Below, piece by piece: positions 28,827 to 37,939 of a stretch of 64,000 nt of DNA. A model generated the notes under the pieces. The model was given only the letters and a program-made list of their open reading frames with translations, had not been told where the DNA came from and searched no databases. Made by a program: the position numbers and the translations under genes. The stretch's first letter is position 1; each line of letters opens with the position of its first letter. Origin of the DNA: Bombella favorum (lineage in GTDB: Bacteria; Pseudomonadota; Alphaproteobacteria; Acetobacterales; Acetobacteraceae). The stretch spans positions 217,846 through 281,845 of the forward strand of contig NZ_NWUS01000003.1 in assembly GCF_014048475.1 (NCBI RefSeq), written 5' to 3'.

Positions 28827-28982
28827 TTGAGGCTCACTTCATGCAGGGCCCAAGGTATGGCACGGTTCGCAGCTCCTTATTGATGAGGGAGCGGCTGACG
28901 GGAATGTGTTTTGCCAGTGGCTGCTTTTGTGCTCAGTGTAATGTTATCAACAGCTGGGCATGGCAACTCAAGGAGAGTCGAG

Positions 28983-29285
28983 ATGAGTGAGACCATCCAT
29001 ATTCTGGCGCTTATTTCCATTTCGGAAGATAAAGCTGCTCAGCTGGAGAAGGCCGTGCAGGTCTGTGCTGGCCATTCGTTGAAGGAAAAGGCCTGTCAGC
29101 GTTACGAAATTTCCCGTGACGCTGAGAAAAAGGGCCGCTTCACGGTCTGTGAGATCTGGGCCAGTAAGGAAGGGTTTGAAGCCCATCTTGCTAGTGAGCA
29201 TTTTGGCCATCTTGCCGGTTTTGCCAAAGAACATGGTGCCGAGCTGGAGGTCATCCGTCAGCAGCCGCTGCATCCCGCATCGTAA
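28983..29285 (+). CDS. Antibiotic biosynthesis monooxygenase-like (quinol monooxygenase, YgiN-type) protein
   Basis: A 100-residue dimeric alpha-beta barrel protein of the ABM family. The order of hydrophobic strands with HSLKEKACQRYEISRD and FTVCEIWASKEGFEAHLAS matches the family: a Y-x-E/I-S strand, then a strand ending in E-x-W, then H-containing helix. Small ABM proteins act on quinols or as haem-handling or stress proteins, so the substrate cannot be set here. ATG 28983 has AAGGAGAG. Confidence 0.75.
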   Translation: MSETIHILALISISEDKAAQLEKAVQVCAGHSLKEKACQRYEISRDAEKKGRFTVCEIWASKEGFEAHLASEHFGHLAGFAKEHGAELEVIRQQPLHPAS

Positions 29286-29309
29286 GCTGGATTTAGGGAG
29301 AATCACCAC

Positions 29310-30263
29310 ATGGCTGATTATCGTCTTGGAATTGATTTTGGCGGCACGAAGATCGAAATTCTTGCGCTGGACCGTGGCGGCAAAGAGGTGCTGCGTGAGC
29401 GCATCCCCAACCCCGGGGTCTATGACAAGGCCATTCAGGCTATCCGGGACCTCGTGCTAAAGGCGGAGGAACAGGTCGGCTGCGTTCCAGCTCATCGCAT
29501 CACGGGGACACAGCTTACGTCCACGCTGGGCATTGGCATTCCCGGGTCTCTGTCCCCGGAGACAGGCCTCGTCCGTAACTCCAACGCAACATGGTTGAAC
29601 AATAATGCGTTCAAGCGTGATGTGGAGGAAATCCTCAACCGCCCTGTGCGGGTGGAGAATGATGCCAACTGCTTTGCCCTGTCCGAGGCTGCTGATGGAG
29701 CTGGGGAAGGCTATTCAACCGTTCTGGGTGTGATTATCGGGACAGGTATGGGTAGTGGCATTGTGGCGAATGCCCGTATTCTGTCCGGTCATCATCACAT
29801 TGCTGGTGAGTGGGGGCATATTCCTCTGCCGTGGGTTAAGCCGGAAGATATGCCCATGCGGAAGTGTTTCTGTGGTAACGAGGGGTGTCAGGAGCGTTAT
29901 CTCTGTGGCCCGGCTCTTGCTGCAGAGTGGAAGGGCGAAGGGAACCGCTCTCCTAATGGGATTGAGGAAGCCGCTCGGAATGGGGATGAGGCTGCCATTC
30001 GTGCGCTGGACCTCTACATGGACCGTTTCGCCCGCGCTTGTGCACAGGCTGTCAATTTCCTTGATCCTGATGTGATCGTGCTTGGCGGTGGCGTGTCCAA
30101 CCTCTCCAGCATTTATGAGCGTGTGCCCAAACTGCTGCCTCGCCATGTGATTACGTCCCCCTGCACAACGCCGATCGTGCAGAACCGTCATGGTGATAGT
30201 TCTGGTGTGCGTGGTGCTGCATGGCTGTGGGATGTGACAGAAAGCGGCCTGCCACGTAATTAA
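29310..30263 (+). CDS. ROK-family sugar kinase (fructokinase-like)
   Basis: The 317-residue kinase has the ATP-binding GIDFGGTKIEILALD, the sugar-contact block RVENDANCFALSEA, IGTGMGSGIV with catalytic region, and the ROK zinc-binding cysteines in CFCGNEGCQERY. It looks most like the fructokinase/mannokinase (Mak) group; fructokinase is a sound guess for a bacterium of sugary habitats. It lies 24 bp downstream of the ABM gene. No regulator is adjacent. Confidence 0.85.
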   Translation: MADYRLGIDFGGTKIEILALDRGGKEVLRERIPNPGVYDKAIQAIRDLVLKAEEQVGCVPAHRITGTQLTSTLGIGIPGSLSPETGLVRNSNATWLNNNAFKRDVEEILNRPVRVENDANCFALSEAADGAGEGYSTVLGVIIGTGMGSGIVANARILSGHHHIAGEWGHIPLPWVKPEDMPMRKCFCGNEGCQERYLCGPALAAEWKGEGNRSPNGIEEAARNGDEAAIRALDLYMDRFARACAQAVNFLDPDVIVLGGGVSNLSSIYERVPKLLPRHVITSPCTTPIVQNRHGDSSGVRGAAWLWDVTESGLPRN

Positions 30264-30310
30264 ATCTAGCAGAATGCCTTACCCTCTTTATGGGGGTGAA
30301 GAGCTAGGGG

Positions 30311-30350
30311 ATCGGGGCCTTTCCTGTAATAGGAGAGGCCCCGATTTTAT
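30311..30350 (+). terminator. Intrinsic terminator after the ROK kinase gene
   Basis: ATCGGGGCC pairs with GGCCCCGAT, with an inner TCCT/AGGA stem, then TTTTA. Confidence 0.85.
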
Positions 30351-30385
30351 GTGGGCTATCTTAATCTGGCAGAAAGTCCAGACAT

Positions 30386-30423
30386 GAAAAAACCGCCTAC
30401 CTTTTTAGGCAAGGTAGGCGGCT
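30386..30423 (-). terminator. Intrinsic terminator after glnA
   Basis: Read on the minus strand: GCCGCCTACCTT pairs with AAGGTAGGCGG, followed by six T. Confidence 0.88.
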
Positions 30424-30482
30424 TCCATAGGGTCTAAACCCCGCTTCCCACTCCCAGAGGAGCAGGAAGGCAGAAAGAAGGA

Positions 30483-31943
30483 TTAGACGGAGTAATACAT
30501 TTCGAACTCGACCGGGTGCGGTGTATGTTCGAAGCGGTACACTTCCTGCATCTTGAGAGTAATGTAGCTTTCGATCTGATCCTTCGTGAAGACATCCCCT
30601 TCCAGCAGGAAGGCGTGGTCGGTCTTCAGGGCTTCCAGAGCTTCACGCAGGGAGCCGCAGACGGTCGGGATCATGTTCAGCTCTTCCGGTGGCAGCTCGT
30701 ACAGGTCCTTGTCCATGGCTTCGCCCGGATGGATCTTATTGCGGATACCGTCCAGACCAGCCATCAGCATAGCACTGAAGGCAAGGTAAGGGTTAGCTGT
30801 CGGGTCGGGGAAGCGGACCTCGACACGCTTTGCTTTCGGGCTGGTAGCATACGGAATACGACAGGAAGCGGAGCGGTTGGCGGAAGAGTAAGCCAGCAGC
30901 ACCGGTGCTTCAAAGCCCGGGATCAGACGCTTGTAGGAGTTGGTGGAAGGGTTGGTGAAGGCGTTCAGAGCCTTGGCGTGTTTGATGATACCGCCAATGT
31001 AGTACAGGGCTTCATCAGAGAGGTCAGCGTAACGCTTGCCAGCAAAGAGCGGCTTGCCGTCTTTCCAGACAGACTGATGCACATGCATGCCTGTGCCGTT
31101 ATCGCCATAGATCGGCTTGGGCATGAAGGTGGCCGTCTTGCCGTAGGAATGGGCGACGTTATGCACGCAGTATTTATAGATCTGCATGAAGTCAGCAGAC
31201 TTCACCAATGTGGCGAATGCCGTGCCTAGCTCGTGCTGGCTGCGGGCCACTTCATGGTGATGCTTTTCGATTGGCAGGCCCATCTCGCCCATGGTGGCAA
31301 GCATTTCGGCACGCAGGTCGTTTTCGCTATCCACCGGCGGCACCGGGAAGTAACCACCCTTGCGGGCCGGACGATGGCCCATGTTGCCTTCCGGATATTC
31401 CTTCATGGAAGCATCCGGCCCTTCAATGCTGTCGAGGTGGTAGGTGCCGTAATTTTCACCTGTGCCAAAGCGGACGCTGTCGAAGATGAAGAATTCAGCT
31501 TCCGGGCCGAAGAAGGCCGTGTCACCCAGACCGCTCTTTTTCAGATAGGCTTCAGCCTGTTTGGCGGTTGCACGGGGGTCGCGGTTGTAATAGCCGCCTG
31601 TTTTGGGGTCGATGATGTCGCAGATCAGGATGAGCTGCGGGCGTGCAGCGAAGGGGTCGACAACAGCTGTTTCCGGGTCCGGCAGGAGGACCATGTCGGA
31701 CTCATTGATGGCCTTCCAACCCTGAATGGAAGACCCGTCAAACATGAAGCCTTCTGTGAAGGTATCTTCCTCAATGGTACGAACAGTTTGTGTCGTGTGC
31801 TGCCATTTACCTTTTGTATCGGTGAAGCGGAGGTCAACAAACTCGATACCATGCTCTTCGATCAGCTCAAAAACGCGTTGTACGGCGGCTTTCTGAGGGG
31901 AAGGGCGTTGGGCGGAAGAAGAGGAAACTGCTTTTTTTGCCAT
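30483..31943 (-). CDS. glnA: Glutamine synthetase type I
   Basis: It makes glutamine from glutamate and ammonia. The 486-residue protein has [10 protein letters not shown] (DGSSI loop), [10 protein letters not shown] with metal-binding Glu, [20 protein letters not shown] and the C-terminal EFEMYYSV. The adenylylation Tyr lies in [10 protein letters not shown], the usual GSI-beta site, so GlnE control is expected. The N-terminus has a roughly 15-residue Ser/Ala-rich extension over E. coli GlnA; ATG 31943 is chosen, with the frame open further without similarity. glnB is not next to it. Divergent from tldD. Confidence 0.96.
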   Translation of the reverse strand: MAKKAVSSSSAQRPSPQKAAVQRVFELIEEHGIEFVDLRFTDTKGKWQHTTQTVRTIEEDTFTEGFMFDGSSIQGWKAINESDMVLLPDPETAVVDPFAARPQLILICDIIDPKTGGYYNRDPRATAKQAEAYLKKSGLGDTAFFGPEAEFFIFDSVRFGTGENYGTYHLDSIEGPDASMKEYPEGNMGHRPARKGGYFPVPPVDSENDLRAEMLATMGEMGLPIEKHHHEVARSQHELGTAFATLVKSADFMQIYKYCVHNVAHSYGKTATFMPKPIYGDNGTGMHVHQSVWKDGKPLFAGKRYADLSDEALYYIGGIIKHAKALNAFTNPSTNSYKRLIPGFEAPVLLAYSSANRSASCRIPYATSPKAKRVEVRFPDPTANPYLAFSAMLMAGLDGIRNKIHPGEAMDKDLYELPPEELNMIPTVCGSLREALEALKTDHAFLLEGDVFTKDQIESYITLKMQEVYRFEHTPHPVEFEMYYSV

Positions 31944-32104
31944 GGCTGCATGCCTCGCATTTTTTGAACTGATACCAAAACGATTAAGGGACAATTGTTC
32001 TTCTGTCGAGGGCTTGCTCGTAAACTTCATTTTATGAGACAGGATATTCTTAGTTTTTTATACTTCCCGGCTCCCGAGCTGATTGGAAAAACCATCTGGT
32101 GGTC

Positions 32105-33589
32105 ATGTCTGAGCCTTCCCTGACAACACTCTCTGATTCCTTGTTTTTTCACGATGCCCTGCCGTGGACACCTGATGATGTAAATCGTCAGCTTTCCCGC
32201 AGCCTCTCCGGCATGGATGATGGGGAACTGTTTCTGGAATATCGGGAAGAGGAAACGCTGGGGCTAGAAAACGGCTTGCTGCGGAATGTGGGTTTCAACC
32301 GGTCTTCCGGTTTTGGCCTGCGGGGTGTGACGGGTAGTCAGACCATCTTTGCTTATTCCGACCTGCTGGGCATGGAGGCCCTTCAAAGGGCCGCTGAAGG
32401 GTTGGGAACTGTGGATCGCACAGCCCTTCGTTTGGGCCAGCAGGCCCCTGCCAGTCCGATGAGTGGTGAGGCGGTGAGCCGTTCTGCTCTTTATGGGGAG
32501 ACCCACCCGTTAGAGGGGGGAGAGTTCTCGCAGCGTGCGGCTCTGCTGGGTGAGATTGATGCTTATGGCCGTGGGCTGGACCGCCGTGTCGTGCAGGTCA
32601 ATGCTACGCTGAACACGCAGTGGCAGGTTGTGCGGATCATGCGCCCTGCTTGCCTTCAGAGAGAGCAGGCCAGCCCGCTGGTGGATGTCCGCCCCTTGGT
32701 CCGGCTCGATATTTCCATTGTGGTAGAGCAGGACGGGCGGCGGGAGAGTGGCCGGTCTGGGCAGGGGGGGCGCTATGCTCTGTCCCGTTTGATGGCCCCT
32801 GCATGCTGGCAGGCTATGGCGCAGGAGGCTCTGCGTCAGGCTCTGGTGAATCTGGAGGCTGTAGCCGCACCGGCAGGTGAAATGCCCGTTGTGTTAGGTG
32901 CTGGATGGCCGGGGATTCTGCTACATGAGGCAGTGGGGCACGGTCTGGAAGGTGACTTTAACCGGAAGGGCACATCTGTTTTTTCTGGGTGTGTGGGTCA
33001 GCGTATTGCTGCCCCGGGCGTGACGGTTTTGGATGATGGAACCCTGCCGGAGCGGCGTGGTTCCTTGAATATGGATGACGAGGGAACACCGACCAGCCGG
33101 ACGGTGCTGATTGAGGACGGCATCCTGCAGGGGTATATGCAGGATAGGCTAAATGCCCGTCTGACAGGCGTTGCCCCTACGGGGAATGGTCGCCGTCAGT
33201 CATATGCTCATGCACCAATGCCCCGCATGACTAACACCATCATGGCGGGAGGCAATGCTTCGGAAGAGGAAATGATCCGTTCCACCAAGAAAGGGATTTA
33301 TGCCCGTAACTTTGGTGGGGGGCAGGTTGATATTACATCCGGTAAGTTCGTGTTTGCTGCCTCGGAGGCCTATCTGATCGAGGATGGCAAGATCACATCG
33401 CCTGTGCGTGGGGCTACGCTCATTGGTAGTGGGGCGGAGGTGATGGAGCAGATCAGCATGATCGGCCCTTCTATGGAATTGGACCCCGGCATAGGAACAT
33501 GTGGCAAGGCCGGGCAGGGTGTTCCTGTTGGTGTAGGGCAGCCGATGCTGAAAGTCAGTGGACTGACGGTTGGGGGGACAGCCTCATAA
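32105..33589 (+). CDS. tldD: Metalloprotease TldD
   Basis: TldD works with PmbA/TldE on peptides such as microcin precursors and gyrase-inhibiting proteins. The protein (about 494 residues) has the zinc motif H-E-x3-H in ILLHEAVGHGLEGD, then NFGGGQVDITSGKFVFAA and GTCGKAGQGVPVGVGQP, the C-terminal active-site parts of the family. ATG 32105 is used; a GTG two codons earlier is in frame. pmbA is not adjacent. Confidence 0.94.
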   Translation: MSEPSLTTLSDSLFFHDALPWTPDDVNRQLSRSLSGMDDGELFLEYREEETLGLENGLLRNVGFNRSSGFGLRGVTGSQTIFAYSDLLGMEALQRAAEGLGTVDRTALRLGQQAPASPMSGEAVSRSALYGETHPLEGGEFSQRAALLGEIDAYGRGLDRRVVQVNATLNTQWQVVRIMRPACLQREQASPLVDVRPLVRLDISIVVEQDGRRESGRSGQGGRYALSRLMAPACWQAMAQEALRQALVNLEAVAAPAGEMPVVLGAGWPGILLHEAVGHGLEGDFNRKGTSVFSGCVGQRIAAPGVTVLDDGTLPERRGSLNMDDEGTPTSRTVLIEDGILQGYMQDRLNARLTGVAPTGNGRRQSYAHAPMPRMTNTIMAGGNASEEEMIRSTKKGIYARNFGGGQVDITSGKFVFAASEAYLIEDGKITSPVRGATLIGSGAEVMEQISMIGPSMELDPGIGTCGKAGQGVPVGVGQPMLKVSGLTVGGTAS

Positions 33590-33593
33590 AAAC

Positions 33594-33632
33594 ATTCAGG
33601 AAAAACAGAATGTTATATTGTTTTTCCTGAAT
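33594..33632 (+). terminator. Inverted repeat after tldD
   Basis: ATTCAGGAAAAACA and TTGTTTTTCCTGAAT form a stem of about 14 bp. The T-run is inside the stem rather than after it, so it may end or stabilise the tldD mRNA. Confidence 0.45.
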
Positions 33633-33760
33633 ATGTCTCAGACAGATAAAACAAGTTGAATATGTTTCAGATATAAATAAATTTTCATTTCTCTATTGCA
33701 AAATATCTTTTTGCTGTCGTAATATTTTTTCATCGCAGCAATGAAAGATGGTTCACCGTG

Positions 33761-34897
33761 ATGAAGAAGTCCGTGCGTTACGCAGCCCTTCTGTCCAGTC
33801 TCTTTGCAGGTACTTATAGTGTCTCTGCGAACCTGTATGCCGCGGATGCCACCACTGTTGCTGCCAACGCCGGCTCCCAGACGGACGATAAATCTGCCAA
33901 AAAAGCAGGTAAGACAGCGCAGCCTGTCAAAGTCTCTGCAACGGGCGGGACGGCATCTCAAGGTGCAGTAACCCAGCAGCCGGTTGTCTCCATTGCAGAA
34001 AAACCAGGCCCGAAACCATTGCCAGAACAGTGGTATACAGGGTCTCTTTATTCGCCATCACCTGCGCTGCCTGTGCCGGGCATGATTGCTGTGGAGCCTT
34101 ATGTGGCTGCTGGTTTGCCAGCTGGAGCGTTTGATTCCAACGGGCATCTCAATACGAGAAAAGGGGCAGGTGGACAGCATTCTATCACTCAGTTCTCCTT
34201 GGCAAAGTACGGTATTACGAAGAACCTTTCCATCTATCTGCTGCCAACATACAGCTATAGCTGGGGGAACCATAGCAAACCTTCTGGTTTGAAGTTCAAT
34301 GACTTGCCGGTGGAGTTCCAGTACCGGTTGACGCCGCATTATACGCCATCCATCACGCTGTATTTTGGTGTGAACACACCAACCGGTGACTATAAAAATC
34401 TTGCCAATGCTTCAGAAGGCGTTGGTCAGGGTGTTTGGGCACTTCGGTATGGTGTCCATAGTCAGTTTGCTTTGCCGTTCTTTAAGCATGCCATGCGTGT
34501 GCGTCTCTGGGCGCAGGTCCGTCACCCGGTGGCGAGTACGAAGCTGCACAATATTACCAGCTACGGAACAGAGAAGGGTTTCACCGGGCGTGGCCATGCT
34601 GGCCCTTATGGGAATGAAGGGGGCTCGGTCGAGCTGGGTATTACCAAGAAATGGGTTTTTGCGCTGGATCTGTACCACACATGGGCTACCTCCAGCTCGG
34701 TTAATGGATATAACGTTTATTCCAAGAAATATATCAATTCGCGGACGGGTTGGTCTGGTGCCTTCAATGTTGGTCCCGGTATTGAATATAACTGGACATC
34801 AAGTATTGGCGGAATTGTCGGCGTGATTCTGCCGGTGGCTGGGCATAATACATCTCGTTCCATCTCCCCGCAGGCCGCCGTGTTCGCTGTGTTCTGA
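33761..34897 (+). CDS. Outer-membrane beta-barrel protein with signal peptide (PF13557/MetA-like)
   Basis: A 378-residue exported protein. The N-terminal 28 residues (MKKSVRYAALLSSLFAGTYS and on to AAD) form a signal peptide. A spacer rich in Ala, Gly, Lys and Thr follows, and then a beta-barrel with alternating aromatic strands such as FQYRLTPHYTPSITLYFGVN and PTGDYKNL. The C-terminal residue is Phe (AVFAVF), the usual outer-membrane insertion signal. The barrel resembles the phenol-degradation MetA-like family of putative transport channels; no substrate can be assigned. Start 33761 (ATG) is used, one codon after a GTG. Confidence 0.8.
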   Translation: MKKSVRYAALLSSLFAGTYSVSANLYAADATTVAANAGSQTDDKSAKKAGKTAQPVKVSATGGTASQGAVTQQPVVSIAEKPGPKPLPEQWYTGSLYSPSPALPVPGMIAVEPYVAAGLPAGAFDSNGHLNTRKGAGGQHSITQFSLAKYGITKNLSIYLLPTYSYSWGNHSKPSGLKFNDLPVEFQYRLTPHYTPSITLYFGVNTPTGDYKNLANASEGVGQGVWALRYGVHSQFALPFFKHAMRVRLWAQVRHPVASTKLHNITSYGTEKGFTGRGHAGPYGNEGGSVELGITKKWVFALDLYHTWATSSSVNGYNVYSKKYINSRTGWSGAFNVGPGIEYNWTSSIGGIVGVILPVAGHNTSRSISPQAAVFAVF

Positions 34898-34919
34898 TTC
34901 GCCCTGTTTAGAGTATAAA

Positions 34920-34956
34920 GAAAAACCCCCGTCTGTTTTCAGGCGGGGGTTTTTTC
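34920..34956. terminator. Bidirectional intrinsic terminator between the porin-like gene and yggT
   Basis: AAAAACCCCCGTCTG pairs with CAGGCGGGGGTTTTTT (one G-T pair) around a TTTT loop, with A-run and T-run flanks. Confidence 0.88.
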
Positions 34957-34959
34957 GTA

Positions 34960-35283
34960 TCAGCCCTGAGGTAGGAAAAAGGCCCTGAAAATACTCTTTA
35001 GGATGAAGGGAATACCGTACTGAATGGTCAGCAGCAGGATGAGGGGGGAGAAATCCATCATGCCTGTTGGTGGTAGGATATTGCGGATAGGCTGGAGGAC
35101 AGGTTCCACAAGCTTGGCCAGAATCTCAACAACGCTCATCATGAAGCGGTTGGAATGGGGGTTTATGATGCCAAAGCTGATGGCCATGGTAGCGAGACAG
35201 TAGGCAAGGATGATCCATGTATAGACATCCAGTACCACCATGAGCAGGTTGATGATCTGGAGATAGATGATGGCAGCATGCAC
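34960..35283 (-). CDS. YggT-family membrane protein
   Basis: A 107-residue protein with two strong hydrophobic segments (IINLLMVVLDVYTWIILAYC and SPLILLLTIQYGIPFILKS) and a conserved RFMMSVVEILAKLVEPVLQP that matches YggT/Ycf19. Family members are linked to cell division and osmotic stability. I chose the GTG at 35283 because GAGAGGGG lies 9 bp upstream; the TTG at 35289 is too close to that site. Confidence 0.85.
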   Translation of the reverse strand: MHAAIIYLQIINLLMVVLDVYTWIILAYCLATMAISFGIINPHSNRFMMSVVEILAKLVEPVLQPIRNILPPTGMMDFSPLILLLTIQYGIPFILKSIFRAFFLPQG

Positions 35284-35424
35284 AGGCAAGAACCCCTCTC
35301 GGCGGCGTGAGATGAATGCGGATTATTACATGTAACAGTCTTCTTCCCGGCTGGCGAGATCAGGTGCTGTTTGCTTACATCTTGACAGTTCCAGCCGTGC
35401 ATGATGTCCTAGATCGTACATCGT

Positions 35425-35500
35425 GGGGCTATAGCTCAGTTGGGAGAGCGCCTCGTTCGCAATGAGGAGGCCAGGGGTTCGACTCCCCTTAGCTCCACCA
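35425..35500 (+). tRNA. tRNA-Ala (anticodon CGC)
   Basis: A 76-nt cloverleaf with CCA encoded. Acceptor arms are GGGGCTA and TAGCTCC with a G-U at position 3. The anticodon stem CCTCG/TGAGG encloses TTCGCAA, giving anticodon CGC, which reads GCG. The T arm has the GGTTCGACTC loop. The D arm is GCTCAGTTGGGAGAGC. Confidence 0.92.
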
Positions 35501-35552
35501 TGATTTCCTAATATATGATGCCCGTTTGAGCGTCCCCATTGGTGGGGAGTAC

Positions 35553-35588
35553 CCTGCATGTGTTCCATAAAGGGAAAGAACATGCAGG
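35553..35588. repeat. Extended inverted repeat downstream of tRNA-Ala
   Basis: CCTGCATGT at 35553-35561 pairs with ACATGCAGG at 35580-35588, with an inner TTCC/GGAA pair. A separate short hairpin, CCCCATTGGTGGGG, lies at 35534-35547. Neither has a T-run. Confidence 0.5.
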
Positions 35589-35602
35589 ATGATACTGAAG
35601 AC

Positions 35603-36193
35603 TTACGGCGTTGGTGTCGGGATGGATTGGGAAATATGCTCTGCTAGCTGTACGACAAGTTTGCGCATGAGAGCAGCCGTATCAGCGTCTGTTCCGACAG
35701 GGCCAGAGGCAGAAAGATGGGCAATATTGCGGATGAGTGGTTTGTGGCGGTCACGCGGGACGATGGCCCAGTGTGCATTCAGGATAGCTTGCCCGCTGAC
35801 ATCCACATCAAACTCCGAAATGGCAATCATAATCTGCATGTCGGCAGCCTGCGCGAGGGGCTGGTCCGTCACCAGAATATTATGTTGTATTGCAGCCACC
35901 TCGTTCGTGATCAGGTCCGTGACACTGAGAGAGAGACGTGATGCCCAACGGGAGTTGGGGCTGCGGTGGATCTCCTCACCCTGCCGTGTGATGATGTCCT
36001 GGCAGTCCAGATAGTCTGGCATAACAACCCTGCTTAGCTGCACGACTGTTGTCTGCGGGGCAACCCTTAGGGATTTGTCGGAGTGGACAGGGATACCGAG
36101 CGTGTAGATATGCAGCTGCGGAGAGGTACAGCCTGCAAGCAGGCTGCAGCTTCCCAGAAGGGCAAGGGCGGTACGGCGGAAAGGAAACATCAT
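35603..36193 (-). CDS. ABC-transport auxiliary lipoprotein (PqiC/LinN-like)
   Basis: A 196-residue lipoprotein with a signal ending in the lipobox LLAGC (GSCSLLAGC). The rest fits the PqiC/DUF330-type family, whose members sit at the outer membrane as partners of Mce transporters. The start overlaps the stop of the Mce gene by 4 bp, so it is the last gene of that operon. In the LinKLMN system of Sphingobium the lipoprotein takes the same last place. Confidence 0.8.
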   Translation of the reverse strand: MMFPFRRTALALLGSCSLLAGCTSPQLHIYTLGIPVHSDKSLRVAPQTTVVQLSRVVMPDYLDCQDIITRQGEEIHRSPNSRWASRLSLSVTDLITNEVAAIQHNILVTDQPLAQAADMQIMIAISEFDVDVSGQAILNAHWAIVPRDRHKPLIRNIAHLSASGPVGTDADTAALMRKLVVQLAEHISQSIPTPTP

Positions 36194-37146
36194 GGGCGGC
36201 GTCCCATAAGCAGGAGTTGCGGGTTGCGTTCCACATCGCTGGCGAAACCACGGAGAGAGGAGGCTGTTGCGGCAATATCCCGTAATGCAGCATCCAGATT
36301 GGCCCGGTCCACAGAGCGGGCTGAAAGAATGTCCTGAAGTGCCTCCAGCGTGGCCGTGGCAGAGGCAAGCGTCTTGTGGATATCCTTACCGCGCATCTCC
36401 AGCTGGGAGTTGCCTGTATCAAGCAGCTTGTTCATTTTTTCCAAAGTCACATCCAGATGGGTCCGCAGGTCTCTGATGGTCTCTGTGGCAGTCTGTATGG
36501 TTTCTTGCGACTGGTCAGAGGTCTTTTTCATGCTGGCAATGAGGCTGGGTAGGTCCTGATGGAGGTTGTCACTCAGTGCCGTGATGGAAAGCAGAGCAGT
36601 ATCAGCGTGCTGGCTGATATCTTTGATGGGAATCTGCTCCAGCGTGTTTTTCAGCTTTTCCATGGCGGAAAGCCGGACGGGGATTTCCGGTAGGGAGGTG
36701 ATGCGGGGGTGCAGCGTGGCCGGGACGGATTTGTCAAAATCTAGCTCGATATTCGACTGGCCCGTCACAAGGCTTTGGAGGTTCAGCCCGGCCCGTAGGC
36801 CGTCATCAACCATGCCCTGAAGATTGATCTGCTTCCCCTTGTCGTGGTCCTCGACAACATGCACCTGCTCAGTTTCCAGAGTGATGATAACGGGGATGTA
36901 GGCTTTACGGTCTTGCGGGTCGACATGCAGGGTAATGCTCTTGACCGACCCTACCTTCACGCCACGGAAGTTGACCGGGGCACCGACAGAGAGGCCAGAA
37001 ATGGAGTTCTGAAACACCAAGGCCACGTCCCGTGTCTTGGAGAAGAGACGAAGGTGACCAAAAGCCATAATGATGAACAGTAGCAGTACGCCCCCAAGGA
37101 CAACAAAGAGGCCGATCTGGGTTTTCCTGTTGGTGTTTTCAGACAT
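36190..37146 (-). CDS. Mce/MlaD-family lipid transporter substrate-binding protein (LinM-like)
   Basis: A 318-residue protein with one N-terminal membrane segment (IGLFVVLGGVLLLFIIMAFG), one Mce domain (LVFQNSISGLSVGAPVNFRGVKVG), and a long C-terminal helical region of about 150 residues that should form the hexameric tube between the membranes. It is longer than MlaD (about 180 residues). It sits between the ATPase and the lipoprotein. Confidence 0.87.
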   Translation of the reverse strand: MSENTNRKTQIGLFVVLGGVLLLFIIMAFGHLRLFSKTRDVALVFQNSISGLSVGAPVNFRGVKVGSVKSITLHVDPQDRKAYIPVIITLETEQVHVVEDHDKGKQINLQGMVDDGLRAGLNLQSLVTGQSNIELDFDKSVPATLHPRITSLPEIPVRLSAMEKLKNTLEQIPIKDISQHADTALLSITALSDNLHQDLPSLIASMKKTSDQSQETIQTATETIRDLRTHLDVTLEKMNKLLDTGNSQLEMRGKDIHKTLASATATLEALQDILSARSVDRANLDAALRDIAATASSLRGFASDVERNPQLLLMGRRP

Positions 37147-37147
37147 G

Positions 37148-37939
37148 CTATTCGGCTTTCTGTTCTGTCTGGGAGGGGATGGAAGCAGAGCGGTGCATGA
37201 AGGCTGTTACCTCCGGTAGGGTGCAGCTGTCATGCAATGCACGGGGAGAGCCATGAGCAATAGGCTTATGCGTGATAGCATCTAGAAAGATGCCATCATC
37301 AGCAATGGTGAAGAGACTGGGTAGCTCGTGGCTGACGATGACAATTGTGGCGCCTAGCCCATCACGAAGGGTGAGGATCAGATCATCCAGTCGAGCGGAG
37401 GTGATCGGGTCCAACCCGGCGGAAGGTTCGTCAAAAAAGAGAATGTCGGGCTCTAGCGCAATAGCCCGTGCGAGGCCGGCACGCTTGCGCATTCCTCCGG
37501 AAATCTCGAAAGGGAAAAGGTCGATGGCATGTTCCATCCCAACAAGCCCGAGCTTGAGGCGGACCATATCTTCAATGACATCGGGCTTGAGGTCCGTGAA
37601 CATTTCCAGGGGCAGGGCGACATTTTCCCCGACTGTCATGGAGCTCCACAACGCACCACTTTGGAAGAGAATGCCGTAGCGGCGGTTAATGGCCGCACGG
37701 TGAGCGTCATCTTGCTCCCAGTAATCTTTGCCATCGACCATGATATGCCCTGCCGTAGGGCGAAGGAGGCCGATCATGCTCCTCAGCAGGGTGCTTTTAC
37801 CGCAGCCCGATCCGCCCATTACGGCGAAAATAGAGCCTTTCTTCAGGTCGAAGGAAACATTCTGCTGGATGATCTTGGGACCAAAAGAAAGCTGAAGATC
37901 ACGGACGGAAATGAGCGTTTCTTTATCAGGCATCATCAT
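37148..37939 (-). CDS. Lipid transporter ATP-binding protein (MlaF/LinL-like)
   Basis: A 263-residue ABC ATPase with Walker A GGSGCGKSTLLRS, a Q-loop, the signature region FEISGGMRKRAGLARA, Walker B DILFFDEPSAGLDP, and His in VIVSHELPS. It powers lipid movement with the MlaE-like permease, whose gene end overlaps its start. An ATG a few codons further in (37933) could be the true start, as the sequence begins with three Met. Confidence 0.93.
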   Translation of the reverse strand: MMMPDKETLISVRDLQLSFGPKIIQQNVSFDLKKGSIFAVMGGSGCGKSTLLRSMIGLLRPTAGHIMVDGKDYWEQDDAHRAAINRRYGILFQSGALWSSMTVGENVALPLEMFTDLKPDVIEDMVRLKLGLVGMEHAIDLFPFEISGGMRKRAGLARAIALEPDILFFDEPSAGLDPITSARLDDLILTLRDGLGATIVIVSHELPSLFTIADDGIFLDAITHKPIAHGSPRALHDSCTLPEVTAFMHRSASIPSQTEQKAE